From: Aquanectria penicillioides
Lineage: Eukaryota; Ascomycota; Sordariomycetes; Hypocreales; Nectriaceae
Reading direction: 5' to 3'
Assembly: GCA_003415625.1 (NCBI GenBank)
Contig: PYIU01000005.1
Span: 1,927,001 to 1,991,000, forward strand
DNA: 64,000 nt
A program made the position numbers and the translations under genes. Below, piece by piece: positions 57,771 through 64,000 of the stretch; the stretch's first letter is position 1, and every line of letters starts with the position of its first letter. The notes beneath the pieces are model-generated. The model was not told the origin of the DNA. It saw nothing but the letters and a program-made list of their open reading frames with translations, and ran no database searches.

Positions 57771-58022
57771 CTTGGCATTGTCGACATGAAATTTGCTTCG
57801 GTCGACTTTTTTTCGAGGTTCGATTGAGGTTTGAAGCATTCTGGGCCGACGTCGCGCATGGTTGTCCTGATTGGTTGGCCGATTTTATGGGTGGGTCTTC
57901 ACCAAGCTCCAAGGTCTGTACAGCCAAGATCTCTTGGGTGAGCCTCAAATTTGCAGCCACGGGTTCATCGTAGAAACCCATGCCAAAAAATATTGGCGAA
58001 TTGTTTCATTTCGACATTCAAA
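57771..58022. promoter_or_regulatory. Shared divergent promoter of mS33 and RNase III
   Basis: 252 bp separate the two start codons, so both promoters and leaders overlap here. No clear binding site was identified. Confidence 0.6.
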
Positions 58023-59015
58023 ATGAGCAAGCGACCGAGTTCCGGTACGGGAGAAGACAATGGTCAAAGGAAACGGCAGCACCGCGAGCACACCTCAAGT
58101 CAACCACTTCTCATCCCAGATCTGAGCACAGCAACACCCTGGTCATCGGCAGAAATCTCCTCTACGTTGCCTCCTCTGCCTCAAATATCGAACGAGGAAC
58201 TTGAGCTCGCGGCCTTCAGCCACCCAGGCATCGGCCATGGACCCAACTATGAGCGCCTTGAGTGGCTCGGTGACGCCTACCTTGAGATGATTGCTACCAC
58301 GCTCATCTTCCAAACCTTTGGTAGCACCTCAGCGGGACGCAGCTCGCAGATTCGAGAGCAACTTATCCGTAACTCTACGCTTGCGGAATACTTTCGACAG
58401 TACAAAATGGAGCAACGAGCTCGGCTGCCTGTTGATATGGGAAGCATGGAGCAGTGGATTCAGTCAAAGTCGAAAAGCAAAGAACTCATCAAGATCCAAG
58501 GAGACATCTTCGAGGCATTTGTCGCAGCAGTCGTTTTATCTGACCCTGTCAATGGCCTCCACACCGTCATCACGTGGCTCAAGGCGCTTTGGGGCAGGAC
58601 GATCAAGGATCAAATCGAGAAAGAGGAGAAGAGCAGAACAGCAACCCTTCCAAACAGAGGAGAGTCGAAAGCAAGCAACGGTGGAAAGGAGGTGACGCCA
58701 AAGGAGCGGCTGGCACAAATTTTGGTCGTCAAGGGGATCCGCCTACGCTACGAAGATATGCCAAACAACAAGAAGGACAAGAATACTAAACTGCAGTTGT
58801 ATTCTATTGGGGTTTATCTAGACGGCTGGGGAGAAACGAACAAATACTTGGGCGTGGGCACGGCACTCAACAAAAAGGAGGCAGGTCAGAAGGCGGCGAC
58901 GATGGCGTTGCAGAATAAGAAGCTCATGACGCTGTTTGGGGATATGAAAACGGCCTTCCAAGAGGCACAACAAAAGGCGCGGGAAGAGGTGGAAAAGGAG
59001 GCGAATGGGAACTAG
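58023..59015 (+). CDS. Ribonuclease III (Rnt1/Pac1-like, nuclear type)
   Basis: A double-strand-specific endoribonuclease of the class-I, single RNase III domain type. Fungal Rnt1/Pac1 trims pre-rRNA, snRNA and snoRNA precursors. Intronless, 330 aa. The start is the first ATG (MSKRPSSGTG), followed by a basic, disordered 30-residue N-terminus. The RNase III signature NYERLEWLGDAYLEMI carries the metal ligands E77 and D84; the second pair lies in GDIFEAFVAAVV (D and E). A basic linker and a C-terminal dsRBD-like region follow. The dsRBD ends in ALNKKEAGQKAATMAL, its typical last helix. No mitochondrial presequence is visible. The similar mitoribosomal mL44 proteins lack the catalytic residues, which argues against that alternative. 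Confidence 0.9.
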   Translation: MSKRPSSGTGEDNGQRKRQHREHTSSQPLLIPDLSTATPWSSAEISSTLPPLPQISNEELELAAFSHPGIGHGPNYERLEWLGDAYLEMIATTLIFQTFGSTSAGRSSQIREQLIRNSTLAEYFRQYKMEQRARLPVDMGSMEQWIQSKSKSKELIKIQGDIFEAFVAAVVLSDPVNGLHTVITWLKALWGRTIKDQIEKEEKSRTATLPNRGESKASNGGKEVTPKERLAQILVVKGIRLRYEDMPNNKKDKNTKLQLYSIGVYLDGWGETNKYLGVGTALNKKEAGQKAATMALQNKKLMTLFGDMKTAFQEAQQKAREEVEKEANGN

Positions 59016-60302
59016 GCCGGCTGGCATGAGTGCTAGTACATTTAGAATATTGGCTGCTTTGATACCCGGAATGCATGAACAACAATTAAACATCATGACC
59101 ATGACTCTCACTAAATAAACGCGCGTATCCTTGCAACTCATCATTGACAGACGCATTGGGAGGGTTGGACGGAAAATCTGCGAAGAACAACAGCTCTGTG
59201 ACAATATTTCCTCATAGCGCAGGACCTAGTTCCTTTGGGAAAAAAAAAAAAGAAAAAAAAGAAAAAAAAAGGTCATGTGGAAACCCTGCAACCGGCGGCG
59301 AGCTTGTTTTAAAAGCTGGTTTCTCGGTATAGACACAGCTTTCATGTGCCATGGCTCGTCCGTCATCCAGCAAATCACCTCGGTCTGGTCCGCTAAAATT
59401 GCGGGGGAGCAAACAATTATGCACAGGAGACACCCATTGGAAATTAAGTATGGAGAAAACCGCAGGGGTCCCGTTATGGGTATTTCACGGCTTCCTTGCA
59501 ACGGCTTCACGTGTCTCAGTCTCGGGACGTCACCGCGAAGGAGGGGAAGCATGGCGAATAGAGGAGACACGCAGCGATAGATTAAGTAGGTAAGCGAGGC
59601 AAATACCTAAAAGCTACCTACCTTAAGAAGATGGTGAAGCACGGCAGCAGGCGGATCATGTCAGTGGGTTTTCTGGGGAATTGTTTACTTAGGTCGGGCG
59701 CGCATTGCTGTCGTTGACGTACCCTCCCGCTATTAGTTGCCCAATACAGCCGGGTAGCTTAGCTACAGTTGGTGTGGTTGCCCGGGCCTGGGCAACGCCG
59801 ATTCCAGGGCCGCACCGAGGTCAAAAAGGCCCCCAGTACCCATTGGCACTGGATTTGCCGATGGCGGAAACGGCCTCCGCAATATCCCATTGGCACCGCG
59901 CTGGCAACCCCCCCGTCGTCCACCATCTAAGATTCTAGCCTCCATCATCCATCCATCATCGTCGCAAACACCACAGCTCACCTGGCGGCGCCTTTGGTTG
60001 GGGACCTTGCTCTCGGTGCCTTTTTTTTTTATGGAGTTTCTGGATCTCTCGGCCGGGCGTACGGGATATCTGCAATAATATTGTGCTCTTCGTTTTCTCC
60101 CCAGCGCTTAATCAATCCCCTGCGTCTCGCTGTCTCTATCCGGCCTGTGGGGTGGTCTCGGCCAGCAAGCCGCGGTTCGGACGGCCCAGGGCCCGATAAA
60201 GGGTATCCGGAATCCAAACTTCTGCTACCACCACCCATCGACTGCCACTCTATTGCTCGCTATTGAGGAGCCGCGTGGCGCTCTCTCACTAAATCGCCCA
60301 AG
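59016..60302. other. Intergenic region upstream of the Atg37-like gene
   Basis: RNase III 3' flank and the promoter of the Atg37-like gene. An A-rich stretch lies at about 59240-59270, and ATCC-type repeats near 59940-59960. No gene is supported. Confidence 0.6.
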
Positions 60303-61322
60303 ATGGCGGACTCTGTCGGTACGTGTGCTGATATCGGCCGTCCTCGGCCCTGTCCCGTCCTCTTCTGCACCTCTCTGCTGACAGCTGACCACAGATCGCG
60401 TGTTTGTCCACGCCCTCAACACCGTCAAGAAGATCCCCAAAACCGGTGCCTCGCGACCGCCCCCTTCCGACCGGCTCCGTCTCTATGGACTTTACAAGCA
60501 GGCCATGGAGGGTGACGTCGACGGCGTCATGGAGCGCCCGACTCCCGCCTCCGGTATGAGCCCCGATGAGCTCCAGCGCGAGAAGGACAAGTGGGATGCG
60601 TGGAACATGCAAAAGGGCATGAGCCGGACAGAGTCCAAAAGAAAGTACATCGAGGCTCTAATCGATACCATGCATCGCTATGCTACAACACCGTGAGACT
60701 GCTTGTTCCGAGCTTCACCAATGCGTTCCGTTTGACTGACTCGCCTCCTTGATATCACAGTGACGCAAGAGAGCTTGTTGATGAGCTTGAATTCGTCTGG
60801 AACCAGATCAAACACAACAGCCCGAGCTCCTCTATATCATCGCCGAAGGCCAACCGTTCAACCAGCGCCTCGCACCGTTTTCAAGACAATGCAAGCGACC
60901 CCGAGGGTCCGATGAAGATCATCAGCCCTATGAGCGAACATGACGAAGCCGAACTACAGTCCCAACGACAGATGGATCTCGAGGACGAACTTGAAGGGGT
61001 CCCTGACCCAGTTCAGAGAGGCAGCCGGTGGCAACGTAAAGTAGAGCGCGCCTTGACGACTATGTCAGCCGAGGTTGCCGCGCTACGGGAACAGATCACG
61101 ACAGGCCGAGAGTGGCGAGCTAAGAAGGAACGCAGCATCCCAGCCTGGATAAACTGGCTCGCATGGATCATCATGAAGCACATTGTTGCCGACTTGATCA
61201 TCCTCGCAATAGTCCTAATATGGATGCGGAAGCGAAAGGATCGACGCTTAGAGGACTTGGTGCGTGCAGCCTTTAAGCTCGTGAGAGAATACGTCCGGAA
61301 AGTTCTGCCGGGTCGGGGATGA
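60303..61322 (+). CDS. atg37: Acyl-CoA-binding membrane protein (Atg37/ACBD5-like)
   Basis: A tail-anchored peroxisomal membrane protein whose yeast relative Atg37 acts in pexophagy and binds acyl-CoA. Exons are 60303-60318, 60395-60692 and 60761-61322, with introns of 76 and 68 bp, giving 291 aa. The start MADSV joins by splicing to DRVFVHALNTVKKIPKTG. The ACBP domain covers about residues 5-105; motifs are RLYGLYKQAMEGDVDG and KWDAWNMQKGMSRTESKRKYIEAL. A Ser-rich linker follows, then a coiled coil (AEVAALREQITTGREW, about 205-225). A C-terminal membrane helix (IMKHIVADLIILAIVLIWM, about 245-263) is followed by a highly basic tail. This order is the Atg37/ACBD5 architecture. A plain ACBP is excluded by the tail anchor. 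Confidence 0.9.
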
Positions 61323-62501
61323 GGACGGTGCAAATCTCGCAGGCCAGATACCATACAGGATACTATAACTCCCAAGACAGGGGTGTTCTTGGGAGTTAGC
61401 GTCGGATGCGGTGACATCACCTAACGAAGCATCCCTCCGTGGCCTTCTCAACCCTTTTCCCGCGATACATTCCGGCACTCTAACGGAGAAGGCCACTTCA
61501 CAAATCCCAAAAACCCTCCATTGTATATGCCTCTCCACATATTGTTTTCCAGTTGGCCATGGGTGTACAATGGATCAGAGTGTTGCCATGCTTCCAGGGA
61601 AGAGCTCCATTCAGAATGGATACCACCTCCCCCCTGGAGCTATTTCAACATGCGAAATATCCCAGTGGAAAAACGACAGCATTTTACTTGGCCAAGGCGC
61701 TTTTGGAGTAAGAGGTCACAGCTCATGATTTAAACACAAAGGGGAGGTGAAATTCTTTTATTTTAATGTACTCTGCATATGTAGTAACGACATCTTGGTA
61801 GATGCCATGATAGCTACCATGTTCATATAGAGAACTCTTGCACTTGATCCGATGGTTCTCTTCAAGCACTAAAAAATGTCTACAGCATTTGATGCATCCG
61901 GTTCTCGTGGCTATGGCCATTCTCTTTCAGGTTCCCAGCAAGCGATGACATGACCAAGGAACAAAGCAAACCTACCCTCGCCACAGCAACCCATTCAACG
62001 GTACACACGTTTGTCCACCTCAAACTGCTGCAGTTTCACGTATCACAGTTTGGACTTTACTTCTACGCCCGATGTGCCTAAGCCCCTAACGTTTCATGCA
62101 GGTACCGCTGCCGTCAGCCGAGCTGGCCGTCTGCTCTGTTTGCCTTGTATCCCGCGCAACTCGCCAAGGCGACAACACAACAGCAAAAAAAAAAAAAAAC
62201 TCGCGCGCACGCACACGCCCCGTACATACAGCACAACGCGGCCTCCCGCTCAGCGGCTGACCAACCGCTATTGAGCTACACTTCGGCGTTAACCCTGCAC
62301 CGCATGCATTAAAACGTCGAATCTGCAACCTCACCAAGCCACCGTCTCGGCCAAGAAATCCACGGATCGTCAACCGTCGCCTGGTGGAGCGCCCTTTGCT
62401 GTGTGACGTCAGGCCTGCTGTTAGCCCTTGTGCTCTCGCTCGATCTGTTGCTGCCGTCCGCGCCGCCGCCTCTGAGACGTAACGACGACTCACCCTGCGC
62501 C
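61323..62501. other. Intergenic region
   Basis: Atg37-like 3' flank and the promoter of the next gene. A short A run lies near 62184-62199. No gene supported; minor open frames have no recognisable family. Confidence 0.6.
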
Positions 62502-63179
62502 ATGGCCCAGCCACAGCACAAACAATCAGGCTCAGGCTCTGGACCAAGAATGGCGGCGCCCGAGAACAACTTGAGCACCGTTAGTTATCCTCAGCCTGCC
62601 GGGCCCCCCATCGAGTTCCCAATGACCAAGGAAGACCCCGCTGGCTATCCCATCATCCCCTGCATCCAGTCCATCTCGCCTTGCATCTTCGTGCCGCTGA
62701 CAAGTGATCCCTCTGCGCCCTTCACGCCGCCCACCAGCCGCGTAGCAGAGCTGCAAGAGGCCATTGCCATCCTGGACTCTCATGTTGCCGCCGTGCAGTC
62801 CAACATGCTGGACATGGCCGCCCGCGACGCCGCCCGCATCTCCCAAGACGCCCGTCGCCAGGACGCTTACCTCGTAGAGGCGGGGACGCACCCGGGGGAC
62901 ATAGAACCAGGTATGAGCCACGAGGACACCATGGCCATGATTGGAAACATGGAGAAGCCGCACGACCCCGGCAGCGACTACAACCTCCAGGTCATCCCGT
63001 TGCCCGACTTCGTCACCGGCGTCATGTTGCGCAGCCCTCGTGAATGGGCGGCGAACCACCTGTGCCGCTTAATCACAAAGGGAGCAATCGACCTGCAAGG
63101 CTACGAGGAGCACGTGAACTCGATTCGTCGGTACTACGAGCAGGAGCTCAAGAAGGAGATGGAACTCAATCCTGTGTAG
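62502..63179 (+). CDS. Uncharacterised fungal protein
   Basis: A 225-aa protein, intronless from ATG 62502; the frame is open upstream to 62403 but only through a non-ATG codon, so the in-frame ATG is preferred. I do not recognise a named domain. The first about 70 residues are Ser/Pro/Gly-rich and include IEFPMTKEDPAGYPIIPCIQ. A long helix about 83-125 (RVAELQEAIAILDSHVAAVQ) looks coiled-coil-forming. A second conserved-looking region from about 160 (DYNLQVIPLPDFVTGVML) ends in a charged helix (RYYEQELKKEMELNPV). No signal peptide or membrane helix is seen. Codon use and balanced composition support a real gene. Confidence 0.65.
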   Translation: MAQPQHKQSGSGSGPRMAAPENNLSTVSYPQPAGPPIEFPMTKEDPAGYPIIPCIQSISPCIFVPLTSDPSAPFTPPTSRVAELQEAIAILDSHVAAVQSNMLDMAARDAARISQDARRQDAYLVEAGTHPGDIEPGMSHEDTMAMIGNMEKPHDPGSDYNLQVIPLPDFVTGVMLRSPREWAANHLCRLITKGAIDLQGYEEHVNSIRRYYEQELKKEMELNPV

Positions 63180-63483
63180 AGTCCAGTTACGCGATCCAGT
63201 CTTCCTCCTCTTCCCACTAAGCAGCAGCCCTTGTCCTCACAACCCAAAAAGAAGAAGCGTGTGATTTCAGGCAAGAACCAGAAACAAAACAAGGTGAAGC
63301 ACGAAGAAATTCAAAGTCGGGATGATGTAAAAAGGCTTTAATTTAAAGACGTTCGCGCCGTGAGGGGGGGACCAGCATGTCAACTTATTTACCTTCACCC
63401 TCCAGCCCAACGTCCTATATGTACAAGCACTGCAAACATCCCAACGCAAAAGGAAATCTTTCTATTCTTTTACAGTCGCCCCC
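63180..63483. other. Convergent 3' intergenic region
   Basis: The 3' flanks of the uncharacterised gene and the complex I subunit gene. No gene is seen. Confidence 0.6.
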
Positions 63484-64000
63484 TTACGCTCCGTACTCGA
63501 TCTGGCCCATGGGCCTGTCCTCCTCCATACCGGGGGCCATCAGGTTCGTCCGGGGGTCGCCAGTGGCCTTGGCGGCCGAGCAGCGAGCCATAGTGGGCGA
63601 GCTAGGGTCAACATTAGCCAACAGTTCTGGACATAGGTGTATAGGAAATGCAACATACCTCCTTGAGATAACGTCTGTGAAATAGAAGTTGTCGATAGGC
63701 TTCTTCAAAGGAGCGCCAGTGACGGTGGAACCCTTGTTCTGGTCCACGAGCTGGACCTTGCTGAGCTCGGGAAGGGCGACGGGCTCAACAACATCGTAGG
63801 CAGCCAGCGCAGGGCTGATCTCAACCATGCGGTCGCGGACCTGGGCGACGTCGTCGTAGGGAAGGGGAGCACCCAGGAACTCGCTAGCAGCTCGAAGGAT
63901 CTTCCAGTCAGTACGGGCGGCACCGGGCAGAGAGGTGGCGGCGCGGGTCATCTGGACTCGGCCCTCAGTGTTGATGTAGGTACCGGCCTTCTCGGTGTAG
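63484..64000 (-). CDS. nuo-78: NADH:ubiquinone oxidoreductase 75/78-kDa subunit, C-terminal part (NDUFS1)
   Basis: Cut by the right edge: only the 3' end of the gene is present. The gene encodes the iron-sulfur subunit that passes electrons in the peripheral arm of mitochondrial complex I. Visible exons are 64000-63659 (incomplete) and 63601-63484, with a 57-bp GTATGT-TAG intron joining in phase 2. The protein segment starts YTEKAGTYINTEGRVQMT, a hallmark of the molybdopterin-oxidoreductase-like C-terminal domain. It continues ARTDWKILRAASEFLG and DNFYFTDVISRSSPTMARCSA, and ends GQIEYGA. The catalytic [Fe-S] cluster domains lie beyond the window. Confidence 0.93.
   Translation of the reverse strand, partial: YTEKAGTYINTEGRVQMTRAATSLPGAARTDWKILRAASEFLGAPLPYDDVAQVRDRMVEISPALAAYDVVEPVALPELSKVQLVDQNKGSTVTGAPLKKPIDNFYFTDVISRRYVAFPIHLCPELLANVDPSSPTMARCSAAKATGDPRTNLMAPGMEEDRPMGQIEYGA

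Noticed and set aside
57442..57981. 179-codon minus-strand frame at the mS33 locus as the gene model
   Set aside because: Its N-terminus reads through intron 1 and its C-terminus stops in intron 2; the spliced four-exon model gives a full-length family protein.

Overview
This window is nuclear DNA of a filamentous ascomycete (Pezizomycotina). Family content and protein style point to a Sordariomycete, most likely Hypocreales, but the species cannot be fixed from the sequence alone. The main evidence is short spliceosomal introns of about 49-142 bp with GTAAGT/GTATGT-like donors, CTAAC/CTGAC-like branch sites and CAG/TAG acceptors. A Zn2Cys6 regulator, an insertion-bearing fungal OMP decarboxylase, and fungal-type Atg37, Uds1, Dsc2 and Pex39-like proteins agree with this. 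No rRNA, tRNA, CRISPR or intact transposon was seen. Twenty-one protein genes are supported, one of them cut by the right edge. Most were rebuilt exon by exon, so the exon coordinates in the evidence fields are reading-frame-checked splice models.

Layout. 1-5 kb: an AT-richer block with an amidohydrolase (MTA/SAH-deaminase-like) convergent with a Zn2Cys6 transcription factor. The factor's upstream region holds four GATA-factor motifs, so this looks like a small nitrogen-scavenging module. 5-13 kb: three leftward genes, namely an HMG-box regulator, the AAA+ helicase Rvb1 and an EamA-type transporter. 16-19.5 kb: OMP decarboxylase (pyrG), TAF13, and the tiny secretory-pathway protein Kish (KSH1), whose first coding exon is only the ATG. 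19.5-30.3 kb: a 10.8-kb gene desert rich in microsatellites and homopolymers. 30.3-32.3 kb: a SOK1/TCP11-family gene with an apparent one-base frameshift. 32.3-36.6 kb: a second gene-poor stretch, T-rich. 36.6-42.3 kb: a Uds1 coiled-coil protein and a Dsc2-type rhomboid pseudoprotease. 43.7-48.1 kb: a nine-exon TDT/SLAC1-family anion transporter with an 8-nt microexon, then a protein of unknown function with an apparent ADP-ribosyltransferase-like domain. 48.6-64 kb: a denser housekeeping block with Ptc5-type mitochondrial PP2C, a KPWE-motif Pex39-like protein, an eight-repeat Pumilio protein, mitoribosomal mS33 head-to-head with a nuclear-type RNase III, Atg37-like acyl-CoA-binding protein, an uncharacterised protein, and the 3' end of the complex I 75/78-kDa subunit.

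Functional themes: mitochondrial function (Ptc5, mS33, NDUFS1), peroxisome biology (Pex39-like and Atg37-like within 9 kb), RNA metabolism (PUF, RNase III), transcription and chromatin (Rvb1, TAF13, HMG, Zn2Cys6) and ER/Golgi quality control (Kish, Dsc2). Apart from the amidohydrolase/regulator pair and two head-to-head promoters (TAF13/KSH1 and mS33/RNase III), neighbours show no obvious pathway logic, as is usual in fungi.
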